In this document: positions 37,122 to 45,385 of the stretch, one piece after another
How the letters are laid out: each line of letters begins with the position of its first letter
How positions within the stretch are numbered: position 1 is the first letter of the stretch
Origin: Mucilaginibacter sp. SMC90
GTDB taxonomy: Bacteria > Bacteroidota > Bacteroidia > Sphingobacteriales > Sphingobacteriaceae
Assembly: GCF_022811725.1 (NCBI RefSeq)
Contig: NZ_CP094527.1
Span: 1,798,001-1,862,000 of the forward strand
DNA: 64,000 nt
Reading direction: 5' to 3'
The notes under the pieces: generated by a model
What the model saw: only the letters and a program-made list of their open reading frames with translations
Databases searched by the model: none
What the model was told of the DNA's origin: nothing
Translations under genes and position numbers: made by a program

Positions 37122-38585
37122 ATGAAAAAACTATTCATATATACATTAACGCTGACTGCACTTTTTGGGGCAGGCTGTAAGAAATTCCTGAATGAGGATG
37201 TGAAAGGCGCACTGCTCGGGGCCGATGCGTTAAAAAGCCAGGCCGGACTTGAAGCCGCACTTACCGGTGCTTATGCCGGTTGGCAAAGTTCCTTTAATAC
37301 CGGTTTCATACATGCAACCGCTATTGGTGCCACCATGGGCGGCGATGATGTGACTACACATAAGGCCAGTAACAAGGCAGATTTTCGCGAATTTGATCAA
37401 TTCAACGTTTCTGCTACTAACCAGCGTACGCAAGCATTATATGCAGGATGCTATAAAGCAATACAAGGGGCCAATAACATTATTGCCAATTACAAAAATA
37501 CCACGGGTGATGCCGCTACAATTACAGCAATAGCCGGCGAAGCTTATTTTGTGCGCGCGGTTTCGTACTATTGGCTTGTCCGTTTATACGGTAAGATCCC
37601 GCTCATAACAGATCCTAACTTTAATGAATCGCAGCTGACCATGAAATCATCGGAGGCTGCTGATATTTACAAACTGATAGAAGCCGACCTGGCTGCAGCG
37701 GAAGGTATGGTGCCCGATACAAAACGTGACCCCGGCAGGCCCAACAAGGGTAGCGTTAAGGCTTACCTGGCCGATGTTTATCTTACAGAAGCCGGGTGGC
37801 CGCTTAAGCAAACCGCCAAGTATGCCCAGGCCGCTGCAAAAGCAAAAGAGGTTATTGACGGCAAAGCAACCTGGGGATTTCAGCTACTGGACACCTATGC
37901 GCAGGTTTGGGCCAATGACCCTACTGCCAATGGTACAGCAGAAACCGTTTTCCAGATATCCACTTCAAAAAGCTCGGGCCCTACAACCAGCGCCAACTAT
38001 GGCTGGTCGGCCATGCCGGGAGAAGAAGGTGGTTGGGACGATTTCTTCTCAGAGCTGAAGTTTTACAAAACATTCCCTCCGGGCCCGCGTAAAGATGCAA
38101 CATTTGATACCCTGTTTACCCAAAGCAACGGCACCAAGGTTTTTTACGCGCAAAGCCAAACCCAACATCCTTATTACCGTAAATACTACATCAAAGGAAA
38201 CGAGGGTAATTATCAGTCGTCGGTGCCTGAGTCAATGATGCGTTATGCCTATGTGCTTACAGTATATGCAGAAGCTGAGGCCAGGGCAACAGGCACGCCC
38301 GATCAGCTTGCTTATGATTGTATCAATGCTATCCGCAAAAGGGCAGGGTTACCGGTTTTAAACGGCTTGTCGGGTGCGGCGTTTGCAAATGCCGTAGTAC
38401 AGGAACGTGCCTGGGAATTTGCGGCCGAGCGTACGCGCTGGTTTGACCTTGTTCGTTTGGAAATGGTAGAATCAGCTAACGCGAATAAAGATCCCAATGA
38501 CCTGCAACCGATAGGTACAATTACAAAGGCAAAATACGTTTTTCCGTTGCCTTACAGCGAAACTTCAGTTAACCCAAATCTCTGA
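37122..38585 (+). CDS. SusD/RagB-family lipoprotein of the apiose locus
   Basis: A 487-residue surface glycan-binding lipoprotein: lipobox GAGC with C19, then KKFLNEDVKG typical of SusD. The central and C-terminal segments (EAYFVRAVSYYWLVRLYG; YAEAEARATG; AINAIRKRAG-like repeat; RWFDLVRLEM) are family-specific. It pairs with the SusC encoded just upstream. A strong hairpin follows eight bases after its stop and may limit read-through into the enzyme genes. Confidence 0.95.
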   Translation: MKKLFIYTLTLTALFGAGCKKFLNEDVKGALLGADALKSQAGLEAALTGAYAGWQSSFNTGFIHATAIGATMGGDDVTTHKASNKADFREFDQFNVSATNQRTQALYAGCYKAIQGANNIIANYKNTTGDAATITAIAGEAYFVRAVSYYWLVRLYGKIPLITDPNFNESQLTMKSSEAADIYKLIEADLAAAEGMVPDTKRDPGRPNKGSVKAYLADVYLTEAGWPLKQTAKYAQAAAKAKEVIDGKATWGFQLLDTYAQVWANDPTANGTAETVFQISTSKSSGPTTSANYGWSAMPGEEGGWDDFFSELKFYKTFPPGPRKDATFDTLFTQSNGTKVFYAQSQTQHPYYRKYYIKGNEGNYQSSVPESMMRYAYVLTVYAEAEARATGTPDQLAYDCINAIRKRAGLPVLNGLSGAAFANAVVQERAWEFAAERTRWFDLVRLEMVESANANKDPNDLQPIGTITKAKYVFPLPYSETSVNPNL

Positions 38586-38592
38586 TTTTAGA

Positions 38593-38636
38593 AAAATGCA
38601 ATTTACCGCTGCAGAAGAGGTGGTAAATTGCATTTT
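38593..38636 (+). terminator. Strong intercistronic hairpin after susD
   Basis: A perfect 15-pair stem (AAAATGCAATTTACC with GGTAAATTGCATTTT) and 14-base loop lie 8 bases after the susD stop and 16 bases before the first GH140 start. The T content is low beyond the stem arm, so partial termination or mRNA stabilisation of susCD is more likely than full termination. Confidence 0.7.
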
Positions 38637-38651
38637 CTTATATGATACTAT

Positions 38652-40010
38652 ATGCCAATGATAAGTATGCACAGGTTCGCTATTTTCCTGCTGGTCCTTT
38701 TCTGCACACAGCAGGTAAAAGCACAGTTTAGGGTAAGCGAGAACCAACATTACATCCTTAAAAATAACAAGCCGTTCTTTTGGATGGGGGATACCGCCTG
38801 GGAGTTATTTGCACGCCTTAACCGGGAAGATGCGGATAAATACCTTAAAATGCGGAGCGAGCAGGGCTTTACCGTGATACAGGCTGTTGCACTTGCAGAG
38901 CTTGATGGCTTGCATGACCCTAACCCTTATGGCGATAAGCCCCTGATAGATGATGACCCGGCAAAACCGAATGATAAGTATTTTCAGCATGTAGATTATA
39001 TTATTGACAGGGCCGAAAGCTATCATCTCAATATAGCCCTGCTGCCAACCTGGGGTGATAAGCTGTTCAAAAATAGCTGGGGTACCGGTCCTGAGATTTT
39101 CAATGCACAAAATGCAGCTATCTATGCTACATGGCTGGCAAAGCGTTATAAGAATAAGACCAATATTATCTGGATCCTCGGCGGCGACCGTAATCCGCGG
39201 GATGAGAAGGATATTGCCGTATGGCGTGCTATGGGCAAAGCCATCATGAAAGCAACCGACAATAAAGCGCTTATCAGTTATCATTGCCAGCCTAATGAGT
39301 TAGGTTCGGCACAATGGTTCAGGAATGAAGACTGGTTCAGTTTCAATTGCTTTCAGAACGGACATTGCCGTAATGAACCCATTTATGATAAAATGACAGC
39401 ATCTTACAAGGCTTTGCCGTTAAAGCCCTCTATTGATGCTGAACCTATTTACGAGGACCATCCGGTATGTTTTAATGCTCAGGACCTGGGTACTTCAAGC
39501 TCATATGATGTCCGTAAATATGCTTATCTCGATCTGTTTTCCGGGGCCTTTGGTCATACTTATGGCTGCCATGATGTATGGCAGATGTACTCTGCTAAAC
39601 ATGAAGGGGTTAACGGCCCGCATTTTTATTGGTATGACGCCTTAAAGCTGCCGGGAGCAAGCCAGATGCAATATGTGCGTAATTTAATGGAATCGCATCC
39701 GCTTACAGACCGCATTCCCGATCAATCTGTCATTAAAGAGAATAGCCTGGCCGCGGCAGAGCGAATACAGGCCACGAGAGGTACTGACTACATTTTTGTT
39801 TACTCGTCGGCGGGGTTGCCGTTCACGGTTTTACCGGCAAAAATTAAAGCGGCGCAACTTAAGGCCCGCTGGTACAACCCGCGCGATGGTAAGGTAAGTC
39901 CGATAGGTATCATATCAAACGCACCTAAAAAGTTTAACCCGCCTACCAGGGGCTACGGCAGAGATTGGGTATTGATACTGGATGACGCTACCAAACAATA
40001 TAACTTATAA
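38652..40010 (+). CDS. GH140 apiosidase-like glycoside hydrolase (first copy)
   Basis: A 452-residue secreted enzyme with a signal peptide ending KAQ (about residue 25). The catalytic region is the DUF4038/apiosidase-like TIM barrel: FFWMGDTAWELF near the start, LGGDRNP (about 175) and AEPIYEDHP (about 263), the acidic motifs proposed as catalytic in this family. A short C-terminal beta-domain follows. GH140 members cut apiose-linked bonds in rhamnogalacturonan II. A near twin follows 7 bases downstream. Alternative ATGs at 38658 and 38667 would also leave a signal peptide. Exact linkage is unknown. Confidence 0.85.
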   Translation: MPMISMHRFAIFLLVLFCTQQVKAQFRVSENQHYILKNNKPFFWMGDTAWELFARLNREDADKYLKMRSEQGFTVIQAVALAELDGLHDPNPYGDKPLIDDDPAKPNDKYFQHVDYIIDRAESYHLNIALLPTWGDKLFKNSWGTGPEIFNAQNAAIYATWLAKRYKNKTNIIWILGGDRNPRDEKDIAVWRAMGKAIMKATDNKALISYHCQPNELGSAQWFRNEDWFSFNCFQNGHCRNEPIYDKMTASYKALPLKPSIDAEPIYEDHPVCFNAQDLGTSSSYDVRKYAYLDLFSGAFGHTYGCHDVWQMYSAKHEGVNGPHFYWYDALKLPGASQMQYVRNLMESHPLTDRIPDQSVIKENSLAAAERIQATRGTDYIFVYSSAGLPFTVLPAKIKAAQLKARWYNPRDGKVSPIGIISNAPKKFNPPTRGYGRDWVLILDDATKQYNL

Positions 40011-40017
40011 ACGCAAT

Positions 40018-41328
40018 ATGAGAAAAATCATTTTTTTCGCCGTTTTGGTAATGATGGTTAGCAGTGCGGGTGCTCAATTTAGTGTGAGCACCGATAAACG
40101 CTACCTTTTAAAAGATAATAAGCCCTTTTTTTGGATGGGGGATACTGCCTGGCAGTTGTTTAACACCCTTACCCGGGAAGAGGCCGATAAATATTTGCAT
40201 ATACGAAGCGAACAAGGCTTTACTGTTATACAGGCCGTAGCAGCCAGTATGCACAGTGGTGGTAGTGTAAATGCTTATGGCGATTCTTTATTGATCGATA
40301 ATGATCCCGCTAAGCCTAACGATAAGTATTTTAAGATGGTGGATGATGTGATTGACCGGGCTGCATTTTATCATTTAAACATTGCATTATTTATTACATG
40401 GGCCTCTGGCCCGCAGACCTATACGGTTGAAAATGCGGCCGCTTATGCAACCTGGGTAGCAAAGCGTTATAGGAATAAAACAAATCTGATATGGATGCTG
40501 GGCGGCGATAACACACCTCCTAAAGAAGACTTGCCATTTTGGAACGCAATGGGAAATGCCATCATGAAAGAGACAGGTGGCAAAGCTGTTATAAGCTATC
40601 ACTGTAAGCCAAACGACAAAGGCTCGGCAGAGTGGTTCAGGAACGAGCCTTGGTTTAGCTTCAATTCCTTTCAAAATGGCCATTGCCGCGACCAGCCGCT
40701 TTATGACAAAATGAGCACATCATACAATGCCTTGCCCGTTAAACCGCAGATAGATACAGAACCCATTTACGAGGATCACCCGGTTTGTTTTGATGCAGAA
40801 AACGAAGGCACATCCAATGCTTATGATGTTCGTCAATATGCTTATATCGAGTTGTTTGCAGGTGCTTTTGGGCATACCTACGGCTGCCATGACGTATGGC
40901 AAATGTATTCGCCCAAACGCCCGGCCATTAACGGTGCACACTTTTACTGGTACGATGCACTTGAATTGCCCGGTGCCAGGCAAATGAAATTTGTTCGCCG
41001 TTTAATGGAGTCGCACCCTATATTGGATAGAGTGCCTGATCAATCCCTGATTGCAGAACGTAATAATTGCGCTGCCGAGCGCGTTCAGGCCACGCGCGGG
41101 AAGGATTACATTTTTGTTTATACCACTGCGGGTAAGTCGTTTACCGTAAACCCTGCAAAATTAAAAGCCAGTAAGTTGAAGGCCAGTTGGTACGACCCGC
41201 GCAATGGCGATGTAAAAGACGTCGGTATCATCCCCAATAAAGCAAAGCGTTTTACGCCGCCTTCGCAAGGTTACGGTAAAGACTGGGTGCTGGTGTTGGA
41301 TGATGCCGCCAGAAACTACAAGATATAA
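40018..41328 (+). CDS. GH140 apiosidase-like glycoside hydrolase (second copy)
   Basis: A 436-residue secreted paralogue of the previous gene, starting at the ATG 7 bases after its stop; an in-frame ATG 36 bases earlier lies inside the first copy and is less likely. The signal peptide ends near SAGAQ. It keeps FFWMGDTAWQLF, LGGDNTP (where the twin has LGGDRNP) and TEPIYEDHP. Most of the substitutions lie in the region after the signal peptide and around residues 75-130, consistent with a changed subsite. Likely duplication with divergence towards another apiosyl linkage. Same operon. Confidence 0.85.
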   Translation: MRKIIFFAVLVMMVSSAGAQFSVSTDKRYLLKDNKPFFWMGDTAWQLFNTLTREEADKYLHIRSEQGFTVIQAVAASMHSGGSVNAYGDSLLIDNDPAKPNDKYFKMVDDVIDRAAFYHLNIALFITWASGPQTYTVENAAAYATWVAKRYRNKTNLIWMLGGDNTPPKEDLPFWNAMGNAIMKETGGKAVISYHCKPNDKGSAEWFRNEPWFSFNSFQNGHCRDQPLYDKMSTSYNALPVKPQIDTEPIYEDHPVCFDAENEGTSNAYDVRQYAYIELFAGAFGHTYGCHDVWQMYSPKRPAINGAHFYWYDALELPGARQMKFVRRLMESHPILDRVPDQSLIAERNNCAAERVQATRGKDYIFVYTTAGKSFTVNPAKLKASKLKASWYDPRNGDVKDVGIIPNKAKRFTPPSQGYGKDWVLVLDDAARNYKI

Positions 41329-41335
41329 CCCTCAA

Positions 41336-42352
41336 ATGCAGAAACATATGCCGAAACCATTGCCACTACTGATGTTCATAGTATGCACAGGTTTGCTGAT
41401 CAGTAGTTTTTCGCAGGAAAAAAGGCCGGTGAAAAGTAAGTTTAAGTTGCCCTATGATCATACCAACCCGGTTATTTATGACAATGATTACGCTAATGAT
41501 GAGGTAGACTGGTATTTGATGGCGGTTGCCAGTTTAGGCCAGCTTAAATATGAAGGTATTACTACTTCATCTGCGGTTGCTCCTTTTGTGCCGGGGCTGG
41601 CTTTGGATACATTTAAAAGGTGTATAAGCGGCCGCAGCAGGATAGTGAAAATTGGTAGGGCATCAGGATTTAGGAATGTTCCTGATCCGGTACAGGGCGT
41701 TATTGGTAACCTGGTACCACCCGCATCGGGCAAAATAGATGATACTGCACCCATTAATTCATCGGGCACGCAGCTAATTCTTGAAGCTGCCCGAAGGGCC
41801 ACAGCAAAGAAGCCACTGGTGATCTGTATGGGAGGCCCCCTGACCATTGCTGTTGATGCTTATCTTAAAGATCATTCCATTGCAGATAAAATGGTTATTG
41901 CCTGGACAGGCGGCCGATACGATAGTATGAAAGATTACAACGGCTGGGTTGACCCATGGGCTGCCTATATTGCTTTGTCGCGTTTGCGGTTAATACAGTT
42001 TCCTGTAGATCCTCCCTTGTTTCCCGGGGTGTCAAAAAAATGGATAAAAGATAATTTTCCCGATAATCCGGCAAAGGCATTTCTGGTACCCCTAAAGCTT
42101 GATGTGATCAATGGTGATGATCTTGACGGCGATGGAATGCCGGCCATATCCGTAACAACACCGGGCTATGTTGAGCAAGCAAAACATGTATCCTTTGCAG
42201 GGTGGGAAACCTATAACGGTCATCAGATGCCAACTTTTAAAGATGACCCGAAGGGGAAAGCTGTTGTCATTACAAAAGTGAACAGCGAGCTTGCGCATTC
42301 GGCTTACAAAAAAGTGTTTTCAAACCCGGCTATATGGGCCGGTAAGAATTAA
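41336..42352 (+). CDS. Secreted nucleoside-hydrolase-like (IUNH-fold) protein
   Basis: A 338-residue exported protein. The ATG at 41336 follows the GH140 stop by 7 bases; the first in-frame ATG (41300) overlaps that gene. The calcium-site motif YDNDYANDEVD (near residue 42) resembles the DTDPGIDD of nucleoside hydrolases with the last Asp replaced by Glu, and GGPLTIAVDAY (about 165-175) matches their GPLTN motif. The family cleaves N-ribosides, that is, furanose glycosides. A secreted member in an apiose operon could act on an apiofuranosyl bond or just be a nucleosidase. A terminator follows 48 bases later. Confidence 0.7.
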   Translation: MQKHMPKPLPLLMFIVCTGLLISSFSQEKRPVKSKFKLPYDHTNPVIYDNDYANDEVDWYLMAVASLGQLKYEGITTSSAVAPFVPGLALDTFKRCISGRSRIVKIGRASGFRNVPDPVQGVIGNLVPPASGKIDDTAPINSSGTQLILEAARRATAKKPLVICMGGPLTIAVDAYLKDHSIADKMVIAWTGGRYDSMKDYNGWVDPWAAYIALSRLRLIQFPVDPPLFPGVSKKWIKDNFPDNPAKAFLVPLKLDVINGDDLDGDGMPAISVTTPGYVEQAKHVSFAGWETYNGHQMPTFKDDPKGKAVVITKVNSELAHSAYKKVFSNPAIWAGKN

Positions 42353-42400
42353 AGGCACAGCAACCATTACAGCATTGATTGATTAGTTGATTTCCGAATC

Positions 42401-42430
42401 GCGTTCCGGAGTGAGATCCGGAGCGCTTTT
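42401..42430 (+). terminator. Terminator after the nucleoside-hydrolase-like gene
   Basis: A 10-pair stem (GCGTTCCGGA with TCCGGAGCGC, one G-T pair, 6-base loop) is followed by TTTT. It would split the GH26-like gene into its own transcript. Confidence 0.75.
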
Positions 42431-42496
42431 ATAAGGGCCAGCAATCAGCCAGGTCATTTAAAATCATAAAATATATAGCTATTAACATAAAAGGGT

Positions 42497-43486
42497 ATGA
42501 ATAAGCTTTCGCATAAAATAATTGGTACGCTCATTTTATCGATAATTGTATCGTTTTCATGGCTTTCTGTATATGCGCAACCGCGTATGCTGGTTGGCTG
42601 CAGCGGAAAGTCTATTGAGGAGTATGGTATCAAAAGAGAGGTTTATGGCACCTGGATGGCAAGATCATCATGGGATGATTTAAAAAAGGGGAACTGGCTG
42701 TGGGCAGAGGTAAGTGGTTTACCTCAATGGAAAAAGGAACATTTTGATCGTGCTACGGATGTTGGTGTGCCGCTTATACCTACAGACGGCGGGCGCAATC
42801 TGGATTCATTGCTGAAGGAAGTTATTAACGGGAGCCAGGATAGTGTTTATTTCCAACTTGGGCGTATGCTTGCAGTACATGGCACAAAAACTGTATTTGC
42901 CAGGTTATGGTGGGAGTTTAATATGTATCCCGTAAAGCAAGATCCAAAACTGTTTACAGCAGCCTGGAAGCACGCTGTGCCATTAATTCGGCAAGGGTTT
43001 TCTACAAAGGCCGTAAAAGGGCAAACAATGGAAGTTGTTTGGTGCACAAATTCCGGGGTACCAAACCCTGTACCTTTTTACCCCGGCGATGATGTTGTCG
43101 ATATTATCGGTTCTGACACCTACGGAATGGTTTGGGGTAAAAGTAACCCCACCAAAGCGCAAATTTTACGGCGAATATTTAAAGATCCGTATATGTTGGA
43201 ATGGCAGTCTGCCTTCGCCCTTAAACATAAAAAGCCGGTTTGTATCGGCGAATGGGCTAATGTTGCTTCTAAGCCCGCCGGAAATGATGATACACGCGGA
43301 GCACGTGATTTTCCTGAATATATTGACGCGATATTTGACTGGGCAAAATCAAACAAGTATGGCTGCCGCTATTTAAACTATTTTAACCTGGTAGATGGAG
43401 GCATACTTATTTCCCTAGATGATACACCAAAGTCTTTGGCAAGACTGAAATCAAGATGCGCATTATTAAGCAGCGTGGCAAAATAA
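42497..43486 (+). CDS. Secreted GH-A clan glycoside hydrolase, GH26-like
   Basis: A 329-residue exported enzyme with a signal peptide ending YAQ (about 28). RLWWEFNMY (about 138-146) supplies the acid/base Glu and VCIGEWANV (about 247-255) the nucleophile, the paired-Glu pattern of retaining GH-A enzymes; the nearest resemblance is GH26 mannanases. SDTYGMVWG between them forms a substrate-side loop. It stands after a terminator, 144 bases past the previous gene, yet lies within the apiose locus. Substrate is uncertain; beta-mannan or a backbone of an apiose-bearing polymer are both possible. Confidence 0.6.
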   Translation: MNKLSHKIIGTLILSIIVSFSWLSVYAQPRMLVGCSGKSIEEYGIKREVYGTWMARSSWDDLKKGNWLWAEVSGLPQWKKEHFDRATDVGVPLIPTDGGRNLDSLLKEVINGSQDSVYFQLGRMLAVHGTKTVFARLWWEFNMYPVKQDPKLFTAAWKHAVPLIRQGFSTKAVKGQTMEVVWCTNSGVPNPVPFYPGDDVVDIIGSDTYGMVWGKSNPTKAQILRRIFKDPYMLEWQSAFALKHKKPVCIGEWANVASKPAGNDDTRGARDFPEYIDAIFDWAKSNKYGCRYLNYFNLVDGGILISLDDTPKSLARLKSRCALLSSVAK

Positions 43487-43554
43487 TAAGTTTGGATGTA
43501 TTGAAAGGTGATGTTGAAGGTTTAAGAAATTTGTCAGAAGCTGTTTTAATAAAT

Positions 43555-43581
43555 GTAGAGACGCATCACATGCGTCTCTAC
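43555..43581. repeat. Palindromic GTAGAGACGCAT repeat
   Basis: A 12-pair perfect hairpin (GTAGAGACGCAT with ATGCGTCTCTAC, loop CAC). This short sequence is widely dispersed in Bacteroidota and cyanobacterial genomes; a 62-codon frame across it (43456-43644) is not a gene. Confidence 0.75.
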
Positions 43582-43756
43582 AATAAACTTTCATTCGTTT
43601 TTAAACAGTTTCTCCGCAATTTTATAAATATTCAACTTCGGTAAGTTAAAAAAAAAGGCGCGATTGGCAGCAAGTGTTAATGTTTGTTAAAAACATATAG
43701 CTTAATATTTTATATGTATATTTAGTTAACCTACTTACCTGTTAACTGAACCCGTC

Positions 43757-44554
43757 ATGAAAACATTGAAACTTACCTTTACAGTGATATTGATGCTCCT
43801 GTCAATAAACTTGTTTGCTCAGCGTGTTAAAGGGATTGTGATTGATAAAACTACTTACCTGCCGGTGGCAAATGCTTTTATTGGCACTCCGGCATCAAAA
43901 AGTATAAGTAATGCCGAAGGAAAATTTACCTTAACCAATGTGAAGCCCGGTGACACTTTAAGAATCAGCAGTATAGGTTACAAGCCATTTAAACTTGTTG
44001 TTAGTTTTTTAAAGCTTGACACTTTAAGATGTTACATTTCACCTGATGCAACTGTTTTAAGCGAGGTAAAAATCAGGGCCAAACGTAATGCCAAGGCCGA
44101 TTCATTACGCAACAGGAGAGAATTTGCCTCTGTTTTTGCCTATCACGGGGCAACCATAAAGGATATGTTTATAACACGTTCGCCCGACCTTGATTTTGGT
44201 AAACCCAGCGATCATATACATGCAGATAAAAGTACCGCAAGTATTTTAAGCATCAACCTGCTTTCGGTAATTGACATGCTGGGTAAAAACAAAGCTCCTC
44301 AATCAAAGCTGCAAAAAATATTGCTCAAGGATGAAGATGAGGAATATGTGGATAGATTTTTTTCGCCGGAAAGGGTAAGCTCAATAACCAATCTTAAAGG
44401 TGATTCACTCCAAAACTTTATGAACCAATATCATCCCGATATTAAGAAAGTGAAAAAGATGAGTGATTATGATATGGTTAGCTACATTAAAAAAAGCTAT
44501 GCCGAATATGTAAAATCAGGAAGTAAACAAACAACACCACTTTTCGGAAAATAG
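43757..44554 (+). CDS. Exported carboxypeptidase-regulatory-like domain protein
   Basis: A 265-residue protein with a signal peptide ending FAQ (about 21). A carboxypeptidase-regulatory-like beta-sandwich (about 22-110) has VKGIVIDKTTYLPVANAF and SIGYKPFKL. Residues 115-265 are charged and mostly helical, with no known domain. Such proteins are common in this phylum and sit in the outer envelope, possibly as docking domains. Single gene with its own AT-rich leader. No firm link to the apiose locus. Confidence 0.75.
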   Translation: MKTLKLTFTVILMLLSINLFAQRVKGIVIDKTTYLPVANAFIGTPASKSISNAEGKFTLTNVKPGDTLRISSIGYKPFKLVVSFLKLDTLRCYISPDATVLSEVKIRAKRNAKADSLRNRREFASVFAYHGATIKDMFITRSPDLDFGKPSDHIHADKSTASILSINLLSVIDMLGKNKAPQSKLQKILLKDEDEEYVDRFFSPERVSSITNLKGDSLQNFMNQYHPDIKKVKKMSDYDMVSYIKKSYAEYVKSGSKQTTPLFGK

Positions 44555-44582
44555 TAATGTGCCTGCCTGATTATTGATTTTT

Positions 44583-44774
44583 TTACCTTTCCAATACCAG
44601 GTACTTTTTGTTGCAGTTGTAGCAAAAATACCTTTTAACCGGTAGCCAAAAGGTCAATAACTTTAACAGGCGCGGCCTATGGATCCTTTGACCTGTGTTG
44701 GTTTGGCATGTTGGACAAAGCGTGCGTCTATGCCTTTTTTTTGAAAGTTCATTTTCAGTATCTACAATGTGCAT
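44583..44774 (-). CDS. Small zinc-ribbon protein
   Basis: 63 residues with two CxxC knuckles: CPTC (20-23) and CYNC (51-54), separated by a basic helical linker. A zinc ribbon in the middle of a short basic protein suggests nucleic-acid or protein binding. No family recognised. It lies 29 bases convergent to the previous gene and 92 bases downstream of another small zinc-finger-like gene on the same strand. Likely real because both knuckles are intact in a short frame; otherwise unsupported. Confidence 0.5.
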   Translation of the reverse strand: MHIVDTENELSKKRHRRTLCPTCQTNTGQRIHRPRLLKLLTFWLPVKRYFCYNCNKKYLVLER

Positions 44775-44866
44775 AATATGAATACAATTAGATCCATTGT
44801 ATCCTCATAGCCGGTTTTATTGATTAACACCCAAATAAAAAATGTATTCCTTTCTTGGGAAAGCTT

Positions 44867-45094
44867 TTATGAGGCTTTGCTGTTATATGGAGTACTTGTA
44901 AGTACAGGCGATTTTTTATTAAACCTATTCCATTCGTCAATATTTACCAGGCCAGGAGCAGTTGCATAATGCTTTTTACTCGTAGGACAAGCAACTATAA
45001 AGCCTTTACGGCTTTGTTCAATTACCGGACGGGCACCGCATTCTTTGCAAGGCTCACAATGGATATTCGACTGGATTTGTATAGGTTCTGCCAT
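44867..45094 (-). CDS. Small Lar-like zinc-binding protein
   Basis: 75 residues with CEPCKECGARP (13-23), then FIVACP and LVNIDEWNRF. This resembles the restriction-alleviation protein Lar family (two CxxC/C-type zinc ligands and a C-terminal [AI]xxWNR motif). The function of such chromosomal proteins is unknown. The promoter region is shared with the GH29 gene at 45386, which is divergent by 291 bases. Confidence 0.5.
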   Translation of the reverse strand: MAEPIQIQSNIHCEPCKECGARPVIEQSRKGFIVACPTSKKHYATAPGLVNIDEWNRFNKKSPVLTSTPYNSKAS

Positions 45095-45385
45095 TTCTTT
45101 TTTTAAAGGTTAAGTAAACTCCTGTCGCCCGACAAGATTTTTTTCATTATGAATTAGGGCTTTGGTCGCGTTGTTACAAAGGTGCAAATAATATTTTTAT
45201 TAAAAAAATACGACCTGATAGGAGGATTTCACAATTATATTACACATTTATTGATAAAAGTGTAAAGTTTATAAGTGAATGTGTGAAAATGTGTGCAATT
45301 GTCAGTTTACAACAGGCTGCTTTAAATTTTGATTTTTTTGTTTATTAACAACTTTTTTACACTTTAAACCATCGAAATCTTTACC

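Noticed and set aside
43456..43644. 62-codon frame after the GH26-like gene
   Set aside because: Starts inside the GH26-like gene and crosses a palindromic repeat.
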